A stretch of DNA of 64,000 bases. Origin: Gymnogyps californianus (taxonomy: Eukaryota; Chordata; Aves; Accipitriformes; Cathartidae). The notes beneath the pieces were generated by a model. The model was not told the DNA's origin and made no database searches. It was given only the letters and a program-made list of their open reading frames with translations. Position 1 is the stretch's first letter; each line of letters starts with the position of its first letter. The stretch is taken from the NCBI RefSeq assembly GCF_018139145.2, contig NC_059477.1:31413502-31477501 (forward strand), read 5' to 3'. A program made the translations under genes and the position numbers. Below are positions 1 through 12,568 of this stretch, one piece after another.

Positions 1-1473
1 CAGCACATCTGAGGGAGAAAACGGTGATGGACGCAAGACTGCACACTGCATTTGGGTGCAATTCATGCATGCACAGAAAGCCAGCAGAAGGCTGACACAG
101 CAGTCAGATTAGCAATATTCCTGTTCATGGCAGAGAACTGTACCCTTTGTACAGAATGGGGAGTGGTTAACCAGGCTGAGCTCAGGGAGACAATTGGAGT
201 AAATGGTCAAGATTGGGTTTTAGGAAGTGCTCTAATCTCAAAACTTTTATGTACTGAATTCACAAAAGAGCTCATAAGCTGAAGCCCATGTGTCACAAAG
301 AGAGAGAGTGGATGGTAAATATTTTCAATGGGATGACTAGGCGGAGGTCAACTCAACAGTGATTTGTCATTAATGGCAGGTGCTAAACACTTGACAATCT
401 TCTCTTCGCACGATCTGGCCCTTACTACTGCTTGGACCCTAAGAAACTAGTGTTTGCAACTGGAGCTGAACTAGATGCTATATGCATCTAAAAGCAGGCC
501 CTAAATTAATGCTATTTCATGTTCCCTTTTCAAAAGGTAACTTTAATTCTGTTCAGCTTTTTAATCAATATTGTTCTCAAATTGAATCACACAGGACTGC
601 AATTGACTCAGATGTAGTCTTTAAAACCCAAAAGGGACCATTGTGAATGGCCACAAATCAAACCAAACATTAAAATGTCCTGAATCAAGGAAGTTAAATG
701 AATTGCCCTTTGTATTCTGAGAAACGCAGAGAGATCTGTCTTAAGTGACCACTCAAGGGACAAGCAACAGCCTACTGCCAAGCAGAGGTGGCCTTTAATG
801 AAATGTCAAATCTGGAAACCAAATTGGGATGCCTTGAAGCATGTGTTTAATGAGGGGCTGGGCTTGAAGAAGCGTAATAGTGCAGATGGCTCTCTAGGTT
901 CAAAAAGTATTGTCTTTTAGTGATTTTGCATGAAATTTGCTTAGTTTAGAGGGGAAAAAAAGATGTTTTTCTGATGCCAAGCTCTGCAAAAACTCAACCC
1001 TGAATCTGTGAGTTAAGCTATATTTTGTCTTGAACTTCTTTTGGTGCATCAGCACAATTAATAGAGACTTAGGAATGGTGCAATTGGCAGTGAAAGCTGC
1101 ACATATTCAACTGCCGCCTCTGGGATGGATCAGAACAGTTAACTGTATCTATAAACTCTACACTGCTAACAGCAGGCACAGCTTCTTTCGTTGAGGAGGT
1201 CAGCCTTCTGTTTGGGGGACAGGAATACTTGTGAAGGTCTGAAAGGTCCTGCCTGAGAGTGGAGGTAGGTCTGAAGTCTCTGATGTTCACAGGCTGGTTG
1301 AAAGAGAGTGGCCATGCATGTGAGCAACCTCTTCCCTCCCAGGCTCTGGAAGGCCTTCTGCTTTGTGCATTCAGCCAAACAGCCTTAATCTGCATTCACA
1401 TAAGAGCCACCACTTCCAGCTGCCAACATTATAACCACAGAAGTGAACACATGGCGTTGTGGACATCTCTTAC
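1..1473 (-). other. SEMA5B: SEMA5B intron, 3' part truncated by the window edge
   Basis: This is sequence downstream of the second thrombospondin exon. I looked on the minus strand for the next repeat (a Cys-rich exon with a tryptophan motif) and did not see one. Open frames here are short and match nothing I know. No recognisable repeat was found. Confidence 0.8.
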
Positions 1474-1617
1474 CTTTCTTCCCTGCTCTGTCCAACGCAG
1501 ACCCTGCCCCCGTACCGTGGAGCGGGGTTGCTGCAGGATCGCTGGCGGACCTGAAAGCCTATCCCACAGGAGGTGCTACACGGGGCCCAGGAAGACCAGG
1601 GTGTCCAAGCGCCATTT
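1474..1617 (-). CDS. SEMA5B: SEMA5B coding exon (second thrombospondin type 1 repeat); last exon in the window
   Basis: This 144-bp exon enters and leaves in phase 2. It begins with the base completing Arg, then NGAWTPWSSWAPCSTSCGIG, FQVRQRSCSNPAPRYGGRVC and VGQSREE. WTPWSSW plus CSTSCG is a textbook thrombospondin type 1 motif with candidate C-mannosylated tryptophans. The acceptor is ttag|A and the donor AAG|GTAAGA. NGAWTPWSSWA matches SEMA5B, whereas 5A has NGGWTPWTSWS. The protein should continue in an exon beginning with (R)FCNE or similar, which is not found in positions 1-1473. The other repeats, transmembrane segment and tail are off the left edge. Confidence 0.96.
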
Positions 1618-3064
1618 CTAATAAAGAGAGTGAGAGAGAATGGAGTATGGGGATGAGCTAATGGTCTGCCCACATCACGCCGTGCTTAACAACAAAACAC
1701 GTAAGGCACTGATGGGGGAATCATTGAACTCATTGGAGAAGAGATTATTAATTTCAACCAGACTTTATATCAGTGGAGATTTAGAAAAGGGAGTTTCAAA
1801 AGTGCTTAGCATTGGCCTAACTTTCCTCCCATTGAAGTCTCTAAGAATTGGAAAGGAAGAGAATGAAGCTAATGCTGAATGATTTTGAAAATGCCTCCTA
1901 GGATTTGCTGGGCAACAGTGTGGTTGCTATAACTCTCGCTGACTATTCCCCCACCATCTCCCCCATGTTTCATAACTCCGCTTTTTCTGAGCCAATGGCT
2001 TATCCCAAAGTTGTATTTCCTGGACTCTTCTGCACAAAGAGTGCAGGTTTTGAGGCTCACGAATGCCAGTTGTGCCAAAGGATGTAAAAAACCTACCCTC
2101 TGCTAATTCAGTAGGTACTGATGCTTTAAATCTCTTACAGCAATACTACTGCCAGCTCCCATGGTTTTATCACAAACCTCATAACATTTGGTGTTTTCCT
2201 AAAGCCTTCAGCATTGAATCCTATTAAGTGGAAATCTCAAATTTCATTAAAAATAACAATAATTGCTTCTAGCTTTCATGGCCACCTGCAGACGTCACTG
2301 TAGCGTGACCTTAAATCTACAGAAACCAGAAGCAATTAAGAGCTCAGAGGCAGGATCTTAGTTTCATGGTTTAATGAGTGATCACATCTCTGCTAAGCGG
2401 TGGTAACTTGGCCTGAAGCAAATGTGATGTAAAACCCCTTAGTTCACACCTCAGCGACAGAGATGTCGGCAAATGCTCTGTGCCTCGCTCCTACGACAGG
2501 CTGAGCACGTGCAGGCAGTCGGCTCCTGCGACGCTGCTGCCATGCGGTGACTCAACCGCGTGCTTACACAGAAGCCAACATTTTCATCTTTAAAATCTTG
2601 CATTTATTAAAGCTCACCTTCCTCTGATTTGGCAGCACTACTGAACCTTGGAGCAGGAGAGGAGGAACTGTATCTCATCTCTTCTGTGCTGCAGGTTTCA
2701 TTTCATATGGAGCCAGTGGCAATGCTCTGTCTTACAGAACTGCCTAATCTTGACACTTCACTGCCTTAAGCCAAAAAATCTCATTGGTTTGGGTTTTTTT
2801 TTTATAAAGAAAAACCTTTCTAAAAAGTCTAGTCAAAAAACAACTCAGGTGCACTCTGGTTCTTGAAAGCTAAGCTTGAAAACAGATGTTAATTTTCAAA
2901 GCATTTACTGAACTAATAACACTGCTGGCAAGAAATATTTTCTGGCATAGCACCAATCAGGGCAGAGGATGAAAGTTAAAACCCACATTGCCCTTCACAC
3001 TTTTTGTATTTGTTATCAGCTCTTGCCTGTTCTTGGCAGCTTTATTTCAGAACCCTGTTAGATG

Positions 3065-3127
3065 TTTCTCCCCTCCTCCTCTTGTTCTCTCATCCCTCTC
3101 CCTCCTTCCCTTCCCCTCTCCCGCCCC
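3065..3127 (+). repeat. Polypyrimidine tract (C/T-rich, low complexity)
   Basis: About 60 bases are almost entirely C and T, with only three purines inside (near 3084, 3092 and 3123). Such tracts are common in introns. On the transcribed minus strand it reads as a purine tract, so it is not a splice acceptor for SEMA5B. Confidence 0.8.
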
Positions 3128-4208
3128 AAACAAGGTCAAAGAACAAGAAACTCACTTATATAAAAATCCTACTATTCCATCTTATTCTGCCATGTTTTAA
3201 CCCATATACTACCTCCCCACTCCTTAACCCAAAAGAAAGATTATGTGTAAAATCACGAAAAGAAAAAATCAAATGGAAGGTTGCTGTTATTGCAGCAAAA
3301 AAGGGAAAGTAATTTCTACTAAAAATTCCTCAAAAAACCAACAATTCTCAGCATCTATTTGTGTTTCAGTATTTTTAACAGAAATAAAGACACCTTCCAT
3401 TTTCAGATCTCCAGCTTTCTAATAGAACTCATCTTTAAGCATCCTGCTCGCTCTTTGCAAAAAGAAACCTCAATGCCATATGAAGTCAATTAAAGGAAAT
3501 TTGAGGGCTGAGGCGGATGTAGGATGACCAGATGTCCCTATTTTTCAAACCATGCTGTTTCCCTATGTCTTAAGATTGAATAATCTATTTTTCATCCCCT
3601 TCTTAGAAGCTGTTCCTGCCTCTTTGGCCATCAGAGCAGTGCTGAGAAACCCATCCCACTGGCACACTTTCCATTTGCCACTGACATAAAAAGCCTGCCT
3701 GGGGAAGGCTTCGCTCAGCCCGTGGTGGCAGCACAGGGGCAGGAATGACTGCACGCCTTTTGGGCAGCACAGCCCACAACTGGAAGGAGAGATGCCAATT
3801 AAAACATGAGTATTGCTGAATTTTTGGTGCCAAGACCAGCACTGATCTCCAGGGATGAGTCAAGAGACAGCTGTCCTTAATGGAACGAATGTTTATGGAG
3901 AAGATAAAGTAGATAAAAACTGTATTGACCCAATATTTACCAAAATATTGGCTGGCCCCACCCTGGTTAAGTAGTGCTTACACTATTGCATCGTCTTTCC
4001 TTGAGTCATGACATGAGGTAGTCTGAGGGTGGTGGGGTAACATGGACACAAACACCATGGCTATGTTTGGGCACCCGACCAGAGGACATTCAGCTTCCAT
4101 ACTGCTCAAGCACGAGCTTCAGGCTTCCCTGGATCGGCAGCACTTCGACACAAGCTGAGCTACATGCGTTGTTTAAGTGCTGTCCCCGGCAGGCATGCGC
4201 TGCAGCAA

Positions 4209-4236
4209 GCAGCGAGCAGCAAGTGCTGCTCGCTGC
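4209..4236. repeat. Near-perfect palindrome: 13-bp arms, 2-bp centre
   Basis: The left arm GCAGCGAGCAGCA (4209-4221) is the exact reverse complement of the right arm at 4224-4236, separated by AG. It could extrude as a cruciform or form a GC-rich hairpin in RNA. The surrounding 150 bases are also rich in GCAG/CTGC words. No gene or known element explains it. Confidence 0.9.
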
Positions 4237-4504
4237 CAGACAATGATCTGTTGCTTTCACCTAGCCAGCGTGCTGCAGACAGTTCACAGACTCGCAGAAC
4301 AAGGCAAACAAGCCTTGCTTGGAGCGAGGCTAGGCTCTGTCTTTACAAGCGTTGCTCTGAAGGAGCTCTGCTCGCTTTTGGCAATGCAACCTCGGAATCC
4401 AAACTCTGAAAAATGATGAGCTTATTGGATTTTTTGAGCTTATTGTTGTTCAGTTGGCTAACAACTACCTCTGCCTTCCTTACTCACCTCCTTCTGATGG
4501 GTCA

Positions 4505-4560
4505 CTACTCACTGTACAGTTGAGGGAAACTGAGGCACAGCGTAGGGAAGGTTAATGCGT
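4505..4560 (-). repeat. Short L2/MIR-like relic
   Basis: The sequence around 4519-4560 reads tacagttgagGGAAACTGAGGCACAGcg, close to the common tail core of MIR and L2 elements (gaaactgaggcacagagagg). It is short and diverged, so assignment is tentative. The orientation is the reverse complement of the usual consensus. Confidence 0.5.
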
Positions 4561-4780
4561 ACACTAATTTGGGGTGCTCATCTTTCAAGAGCCCTGGCTG
4601 AAGTCCCTTCTCTCAGAGCCCTTGGGCTCCTTCATTTTTCACTGACTTCAAGCTGGACCTCACATACCTCAGTTTGGCTAGGATACAACAACATGGTCAC
4701 AGAAACACAAGGAAGGAGCTAAGCTGTGGACAGGCACAACTCCTTTTCCCTTCCTAAAAAGCACAAAGATGCTGAAGTAC

Positions 4781-4962
4781 CTTGAGCAATTTGCGACCTC
4801 GATCCTGGCCCCTTCACAGCTGCGACCTCCGCAGCGAGGACGAGGGCTGTCACATGAACGTGACCTACACATACAGGAGCCTGTGCTGTCCCCATCCGAA
4901 TGCTCACACAGTTGCCATGGGGACCAAGGCCCCAATCTTCCATTTGTTGTCAGGTTTTTCAC
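4781..4962 (-). CDS. SEMA5B: SEMA5B coding exon (first thrombospondin type 1 repeat)
   Basis: This 182-bp exon enters in phase 0 and leaves in phase 2. It starts VKNLTTNGRLGPWSPWQLCE, continues HSDGDSTGSCMCRSRSCDSP and RPRCGGRSCEG, and ends EVANCS plus AG. The WSPW motif and the cysteine spacing mark a thrombospondin type 1 repeat. Tandem repeats of this kind distinguish class 5 semaphorins and in 5A/5B bind proteoglycans. The acceptor is ttag|GTG. The donor AG|GTACTT is weaker than the others but the phase is exact: AG plus A from the next exon gives Arg in SRNGAW. Confidence 0.95.
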
Positions 4963-6507
4963 CTAATTTTAAAAGAAAAAAGGTCATTAATAGCAAGTTT
5001 ACATTTCTGGAGACAGCCCCACAACAGAAATGCCAAACAAAGCTGCCAGGGGGATTAGGATGCAGCTTAAGATGGGAGCTGTCTGTGCTTGTGAGCAGGA
5101 TTCAAAACAGAGGGTTGTTTTCAGACAGTGCCGCATCAATATTTACCCTCCAAATTCCACCCCGCATACCTAACATGTGCACACAGGCACCCGAACCAAC
5201 CCAGCCAGCACCACACCGGGCACAAGCATCCATCATCTGCCACACCACAAAACCACCACGCTCCCTCATCCCACACTGCACAGCTTCAGCCTTTCAAGCA
5301 ACACAACGGCTGGTGCTGATTGTCCCCACTCCATTATGCTCCTGCCTCTGCAGTGCTTGGGACTGTTCCTGCAGAATATTTTCCGAGTTAGCGTTCGTAT
5401 AACCACAGTGACCAGCTGAGACTGGGGCCTCACTGAGTTTGGCCCTGTCCAAACACGCAGTAAGAACTGGCTCCCTTTCTAAACACAGCCGTAGCCTAAA
5501 TGGCTAAGCTGGGTGTAGGATAGAAAAGTGAAGGAGATGGTGGTGAATAGAATTAATGCTGAGGATCACATAGCAGGCTAAAGAGCAAGAATTCATCTCA
5601 AGGCAATTTATAGATCAGACCACGCTGCTATCTGTTTCTTCTGCCCTTTGCTTCATGCCTGTACAGCCCTGAACAGGCTGGGGCTTGAGCTTCCTGTGCA
5701 CTGTAATGAAGAAGTAAAAATACGGTAGTCCTGGCAGACCAAAAGCATGAGAAACAGAACTATTTCAGCCCAGGACTGGTGAAGACCTTCCAAGAGATAG
5801 GGTGTCAGAGCTTGCTCCCCTGTGCCTTGTTTTAGCCAGTGCTGCTAGGTGAGCCCTACGCTGAGGACTGGGGGAGCAAGCTGCTAGGGCCCTCGCTGCC
5901 ACGGCTGACTTGAGAAGATGAGCGCTGCCTGCTCCTCCCAGGATCGCTCCCAGGCCACCCCTGCCTTCTTGTGCCCACTCCACCGCTACTGCAAAATCCA
6001 GCAACTCCAGGACCATGTCTGCAAAGCTGCCCTGAACACCGCTGCCCTGGCTTCCCCTGTGCTCCTGACTTCAGAAACACGAGGCGGAAAGACATCCACG
6101 CTGGCCCTGCCTAGGTACAGCTATTTCCTTGCTACAGCGCAGCACCATGATGCACTCTCCCCCAGTGGCTCCCTCCATCCTCCCCACCCCATGTCCCAAA
6201 GCGCAGGGCCTCGCAGGCGGGATGGCATGGATGGTGGCTGCCTGCAAGTGGCTCATCCCCACTGGTGTCACGCATGGGGTGGTGCTACGCTCAGCAGCTT
6301 TGGTAAAACCGCTGGCAAAGGCAACGCTGGACTTGGCCTCAGTGTTGCATGCAACGAAGGGTGAAGAAAGGAAGAGGCTGGGGCCCTGGCGAACAGCCCT
6401 GGCCCCAAATCTGAGCCAGCTACTGCTGACAAACCCCGCTGTGCCATGCCTCACTGAGCTCCGCAGTCAGCAGGATCAGTCCCCTGGGCCGTCCCAGGGG
6501 GGAAATC

Positions 6508-6650
6508 ATTTCTCCTGCTTTACACACAAGGAAACCGAGGCACGGAGAGGCTGTGAGCCTGCTCGGGAGCCATGCAGGGAGCCAACCACAGCCACAGGAG
6601 CAGTGCTTTCAAACACTCATCCTCTGAAACACGCTGCTCTGTGCTTATTC
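6508..6650 (-). repeat. L2/MIR-like interspersed repeat relic
   Basis: The stretch tttacacacaaGGAAACCGAGGCACGGAGAGG followed by gagcc and gcagggagcc resembles the reverse complement of the old SINE/LINE2 tail (aggaaactgaggcacagagaggttaagtgacttgcc, then a block around 'agagctgggaa'). Similarity fades after about 140 bases. It is identified by eye only. Confidence 0.6.
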
Positions 6651-6917
6651 TCCAAGTCTGGCACTACGTTAAACACTCACAATACACCTCTGGTGGGCTG
6701 TCATCTTCCCCTCTCACCCATCTACAGCAGCATCAAAAATATGCAGCAGTGGCATGGAAGTAATTTAGATCTGTTACTGCGCTCGTCAGGCTGCAGTCAG
6801 CGGGTTTCAAGCATCTGTTGTAAACCTTTGTTTGCAATAGATTATCATGTCGTCGTAAAAATTTGCTCTGGGCTGCAGGTTACAAGGCAAGCTGCCCAGA
6901 GAAGAGAACACTGAGTT

Positions 6918-6935
6918 TTGTTGTTGTTGTTGTTG
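6918..6935 (+). repeat. (TTG)6 microsatellite
   Basis: Six uninterrupted TTG units, with further TTG words just downstream. It lies inside an intron. Confidence 0.95.
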
Positions 6936-9900
6936 AATTTGTTGTTTTAAACATGTATGCAGTCAAAAATCAATACATTAGGGTTGCTAAAAGTCAGGGG
7001 GAAAAAAAATCAAAAGAACTACTTTGAGATATTTAATACTAGATTTTTATCTCCTTTTTCCTCCTGCCTTACAAAAGTCATAATCCAAGTATTGGATCAT
7101 TTCTATTCATTTTTGAGCCAGAAAGCCTTGCTGATTCCAGCAGGGAGTTCTGTTCAGAAATCAATGGTATGATATGGCCCATGGCTTCAATTAAAAAAAA
7201 AAAAAGCTGACAAATAATTATTGGCTCATAAGTGATACTGGGAAGCAACCCAAAAATTAAACAAATAAGCAGCCATAACCGAAATGCTGAGATTTATAAA
7301 CATGTCACGTTGTGAGTGTGGGAAGTTTTTATACTTAAGAAATTACATATGGATTATTATTCCATCTTTAAATTCATAAAAATATCTTCAAACGAGCAAA
7401 CTTGGGAAGTGGGATAAAAACCCATAGGCATTGATCTTTTTCAGGAATATCTTTACAAGGCAAACCCTTTGTAGCCAACACAGTGCCCATCAGACAGAGA
7501 GGACATCTTTAAAAACACATGTGATCAAATGTCCTTCTCTCATCTGACAATTACCAATTCCAGAGTTCTCATATTCTATAAACTGCCATACTCCCACCAA
7601 AAGCATCACTTTTTCATTTTTCCTTGTACCATCTAAAGGCTCAAGTGCAGGATCTAAAAATTCAGACTGACCACTCCTACCCCCCGCTACCAGGATATTT
7701 TCAATGTTTATTCTGATATTACAGATAAGGCTAGAAGTATTCCTTGTTCTTTCCATTCATCTATGCTTCCTCTTAGGATTCAGATATCAACTGCTTATAA
7801 CTTTGCCAAGCTTTAATTATTTCAGCTGGAATTTTCCATGTTGGCTGTTTGATAGAAGCTGAAAAGTCTTGCAAAGTTTCAGTCAAAATATTTCAACCAT
7901 TTCTAAAATCAAATCTAGGGAAAAAGAATGTCCATAAGTAGCAACCTTTTCCTTGAAACAAGCTAGTGTTCAGAGCAAGGAACTGAACTTTATGTCCTTG
8001 TAACACCTTTTCACAATTCCCATGAAAAGCCATTCAAATCTGTCTAGCGCATAAAATCCTTGGGAGGTGGGGAGGAAAATTCTCAGTTTTCAGAGACTCA
8101 TAGATTTTGATCCTGGCACCTGAAGTCTTCTCTGCGCACTGGGCATGCTTCAGTGTGGGCCAGAGCAGGATTATCGTGCACACTGCAGCTCTGAGTGGCT
8201 GAGCCCACATGAATTGAGAGCAGGGTACAAGTCTGCTAGACACCCCAAAAAAGGAGTGGGGAGACTGGCACTGATTAGCAAGAAAATGAGGTAGCATGGA
8301 GCAGATGCCAGATAACTGAGATAGGGGTTTGCTGGACACATAGAGCGGGACTGGGATGAAAATTTGCGAGGAAGAGCATCATTTGGCTTGAAATATGGAG
8401 GACGGTACACTTTATTGGGAATACTCAATTCCTAACTTGCCAACCACTACCAACAGTGACTCCATGACCTTGGCTAGTGGAGTTTGTTAGCCAAATCTAA
8501 AGTTCCTTTCCTGCTGGTGGCTCACGTTGGCACCAGTAAGATACTATAAAGTAGGATGTGGCTTTGTTCAGTTTACCTAAAACCAAAAAGCACCTCACTC
8601 CCTTCTCCCAAGCCTAAGAAGAAACAGCATGCAATCATGTATTCAGGACCCCCTGATATGACACATACACATACAGGGAAAAGAAGAGCAGCATGTGCAA
8701 TTTGTGTCCTATCATTTCTCAATGTTAAAATGTTTGACATTGCAGCCTCAGCAACGAACCTTTAGGAGGTTCTGGATGTTAACTGGTAATAACATATATT
8801 AACCATTGCCCAAGGTACTATGTTAACACTATATGATTAACCCTCTATCTAAGGTCCCTTAATATTAAAGCTGGAGAGTGGGAATCCGTGGTACAATGTA
8901 GTGCTGTACAAAGATGTTTAGGCTAGCTCTGAACAAGCATGTTTGCACAAGAGCAGCAGTCAAGTTGTGTTAGTGTTGTGGTTGACTCATACAAATGCCT
9001 GGCCCCTGTAGGATGTAATTCAGTAATATGCCAGTTCTGGCTTTAAAAGTTGCTGCATGCCAGTCTCTCAGCTGTGCCAGGACATCTGTTTGTGGGCTAG
9101 GCTGCAGAAGAACTCACTGACATTATCTGGGTTAGGAAAAGTTTATTTGGGAGGGGTGCTTTTAATCTACCCCATGTCACACTTGACTCTGATCTCACAT
9201 ACAGCTGTACCAGCACAGCTGAGTGCCTGGTGCTTGGCCCAGAAAAGTGGGGTGAGAAAAGTCAGGACTTCTTAACACAGTAACTCATCCGACTAAACTC
9301 CCAGACAGGTCTTTTTCAGGAGCGAAATTTGGCATTGAGTCACTGCATTCCCCTACCTTTCCAGTGGTCATTTGCACATGCTGTCCTAGACTCTTGCCTC
9401 TGTTGACCATGACCTTTGTCCTGCTCTGAACACAAGGAAATACTTGGATATTGCTGATGTAGGTGCTTAAATGAGCCATCCCACTCCACGTCAGTGGTGA
9501 ATTCATTCCAGCGAGGAGCAGAAGAGAAAGAAAAAGAAAGCCCTTGCATGTGGACTTTAAACAGCTTGGCAGCCCGTCAGTTGAAGAGCACAAGGCTGAT
9601 GTAGGCACCAGCATGAGAGCACCTACACGGAAAATAATCTACAATGGAAATGCTAAAACAAATGTAAAACTAGCACCCCAAGAACAGCCAAAGCTCCTGA
9701 ATATTCTGCGCTGGATTTTTATGACCTTGAAACAATGATCTGGAGTAGCCTGTTCCCTAGTGTGCACCACAGCAGACGTGTTCAAACTAGAGGATTAACA
9801 CCTCACACACCTATCAACAGACACAGGCATTAAGCAGGACAAGATAACAGCATGGGCAATCAAGAAGCACTGGCATCCCAGTTCAACACAGGAGGGTTAT

Positions 9901-11084
9901 AAACACACAAGCCTCTGAATCCAGCAGTGAACAACTTAAGCCTGCCATGCTGAGGATGGATTGAAGTAATGACTAATATTTCCCAGGAAAATATCTGAGA
10001 AGTAAGGAAGATAAGGGGAATAAACATCCCAGCACCTCCAGACAGAAATAGCATACTGAAGATATAACCCATCCAGTCCTCTCTCTCTATCTACCAGACT
10101 TAGCAGTATTAACATGCTAATTGACGTTAGATAATAACGATGGACATTAATGAGAATTTCTCCCCCCTCTCCCCCCCAATTTATTTAACAAGACTGGTTT
10201 TCCTCCCCAGCCACCTTGCAGGTACGGTTCAAGCAGCAGGAATCAAATTTGGCCAGACAGCTTCTGGGGATCACAGCCAGGAACTGAATATTGTCGTCAG
10301 AGGAAGGTGGGTGGGAGGGAAGGGAGCTGGAGAGGCAACTCAAACTGATTCAAGCAGAGACACTTTTTTTTTTAACTACTGCATCTGATGGAGACCAGGG
10401 CAAGGAAAGAAGACCTTCTCCTTGCAACATCACGTAGATTTGCTCTTTGGTCTGCTGAAGTGAGGTTGGAACCCAACACTCTCTTTCTCATACTCCCTCT
10501 CTTGGTTACACTCTTTCCTTCCCTTGTGTTCTCTAGTACATACTGTATCTTTTTGTTCCTTCTGCAAACCATTCATGGATGCCCTGTTTCTCTGCTGCTC
10601 CCTAGATGCCTCTTCCTGCCAGTGCAACACCTCTTCACCAGTGTTGTCTCCTGGGCCCAGCTCAGGGATGCAAGAGGAAAATTAACTGAATGCTGCCCAA
10701 GCATGCTGTAGTCAGCTATTCTGATTTCCCTGACCTGCAGGGAAGCCAAGGAAATGGTGCAGACAGTGGAGCAGCCCTGAGAAAGCTCAGGTTTCATCTG
10801 GGGCTTACATGGTTCTCAGCAGTAACCCAACAGCATGATCCAATCTTCTTCACTCAAGGCATGAGTGGGCATGAGGAGGACTGAATGCTTGCTTTGGGAT
10901 CTCACAGACTTTGGTTGATCTCTTGCTTTGTTTGATCTTTGGGAGCAAACAAATACATTTGGGGTCTCTGTGTTCTAAACAAGAGGCTGTGCACAGATAT
11001 TGGCGTGTGACACTGGGCTCTCCATGCTCTCCTAACAGCCAGTCCTCATCAGGCTGCCACACACTCACTTTCCCTCTCCCTTTT

Positions 11085-11110
11085 ACACGTACACACACAC
11101 TCACACACCA
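11085..11110 (+). repeat. CA-rich simple repeat, interrupted
   Basis: Interrupted CA dinucleotides (acacgtacacacacactcacacacc) lie about 35 bases downstream of the PSI exon in gene sense, just inside the intron donor. The run is short and degenerate. Confidence 0.7.
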
Positions 11111-11144
11111 GTATATGTAAAATATTTCCACTCCTTCCACTTAC

Positions 11145-11262
11145 TGGGCACTCAGTAATATTTTGAGTCCACAGGCTCATGTTGGAGCTGTCCTCAATGG
11201 TGGTGCATCGCTTCTGCTTGTTATCCCAGCCGCAATAGGGGTCTCTGGCTCCTAGGCATTCC
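11145..11262 (-). CDS. SEMA5B: SEMA5B coding exon (PSI domain)
   Basis: This 118-bp exon enters in phase 2 and leaves in phase 0. With the preceding GG it gives GECLGARDPYCGWDNKQKRC, then TTIEDSSNMSLWTQNITECP. The C-x5-DPYCGW core is the signature of the plexin-semaphorin-integrin (PSI) domain, the small cysteine knot after the sema propeller. Two glycosylation sequons, NMS and NIT, are visible. The acceptor is gcag|GG and the donor CCA|GTAAGT. It lies 15.1 kb downstream of the last sema exon, the longest complete intron in the window, and 6.2 kb before the first thrombospondin exon. Confidence 0.96.
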
Positions 11263-12510
11263 CTGCATGTGCAAAGAGAAAAGATTAAAGCTCTCTAAGA
11301 CTGTCTAGCTCTAAAGACATGTATTCAAGTATTGTGCTTGTATATGACAGCTGTCAACTGCACCAAGGCTCAGCAGAAGAAACAATTTCTTCTAAGCAGA
11401 GGTTTACCTGCTTGGAAGGGGAGAACGGCTGAATAGAAGGGTGATAGGACACAAAGTAAATATCACTCATAGAAGCTGTAGATTAAAAATCAGTTCATTC
11501 CTCTCCAAGGCCTAGGGAAAGAAAATGACTTTACAAATTTTAGTCAAAGAACACTTGTCATTGAGATATCTTTGTGCCCTCATGTAATCACTCAGCAGGC
11601 CAAATCTCACACAAAGCAACCTCTGTGAGTATGTTTTCTGACACTGTGTCCATCCAAAGGGGTTAGACAAGCAGAATTAGCCAATGGACCAGTAATAAAG
11701 GCTGTCTATTAGTCTTGGCCTTTGCTGGAACAATGGTTTCATTTATAATCCCAACATCAAGATGTCAGTTTGGAAAAGTCACAGCAGAACATTATTTCTA
11801 AGCTTTTGGCTGCTTTGAACACTGCTGTATTCATTTTCCTCCTGAATCCATATTTACAGGCTAAGTGTGTGTTCCCAACATGTCAGCTGCTAAAGAAAAA
11901 TAACTAGGGTTACTACTGCCACTAAACAGAGAAGGTCAGTCACAGAATTAGTCTGTACCGATAAAATTCAGCTGTATTGGTTGTTCCCATGAGTTGCTCT
12001 CAAATTGTTAATTTTCGTTAAGACAACATAACGTTACAAGCCACATCATGCATGTATTAGTGAAAGACAGAGAAGAGAGGACTAAACCTAAAAAGATTCG
12101 CAACATTATTTTTTATTCCAATGATCCATTCTCTTCTATCACACAAAAGGCTGATAGGATCTTTCCAAAAGTCCCAAATGATTTGAAAACTGCCAATTAG
12201 ACAGCAGCAAGGGACCAAGGGGAAAAATTCAGTTCAAGAAGCTAAACAGGAGAGTAATAAAATTTATTCTAAGGTAGGTATCAGTATGATAAATGAAACA
12301 TAAAAAAAAAAAAAGAAAAGAATCAAATGCAATGAGATGTGAACTGTTCTCTCCGAGAAATCTTTGAAATCCTATTAGCCTGTAATCAGCTGCAAATGAA
12401 AAAGCAAGTCCCTTAAGCACAGCTGAAAACACTCTATCAGTCTGTACTGACTCCATGGCGATTTGCCCCAAAGCAAACCCTAGATTGTTTTGCTGTCTGG
12501 TATCCATTGC

Positions 12511-12568
12511 TTTATATATATACACACACAGACACAGACACAGACACACGTGTATATATTTATATTTT
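12511..12568 (+). repeat. Compound TA/CA microsatellite
   Basis: A TA run, then a CA run, then three CAGACA-type units and again a TATA stretch form a roughly 58-base simple repeat. Such compound arrays are often length-polymorphic. Confidence 0.9.

Larger units (their letters stand above)
1618..4780 (-). other. SEMA5B: SEMA5B intron, 3.2 kb
   Basis: This intron lies between the two thrombospondin exons. It contains a pyrimidine-rich tract near 3065-3127, a near-perfect 28-bp palindrome at 4209-4236 and a short L2/MIR-like piece around 4505-4560. Nothing coding is supported. Confidence 0.85.
4963..11144 (-). other. SEMA5B: SEMA5B intron, 6.2 kb
   Basis: This intron lies between the PSI exon and the first thrombospondin exon. 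A GC-richer stretch spans about 5850-6500 and carries long chance frames on the plus strand. An L2/MIR-like relic lies at about 6508-6650, a (TTG)6 run at 6918-6935 and a CA-rich run near 11085-11110. No exon was recognised. Confidence 0.85.

Noticed and set aside
1069..1395. 108-codon minus-strand frame downstream of the last exon
   Set aside because: I tested it as the next thrombospondin exon. It lacks the tryptophan motif and cysteine spacing and does not start with the residues expected after SREER.
4782..5402. 206-codon open frame on the plus strand
   Set aside because: Its first part is antisense to the first thrombospondin exon of SEMA5B and the rest is low-information Pro/His/Thr-rich translation of intron.
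6129..6914. 261-codon open frame on the plus strand
   Set aside because: It lies in GC-richer intron sequence, has no recognisable domain, overlaps an L2/MIR-like relic at 6508-6650 and its composition looks random.
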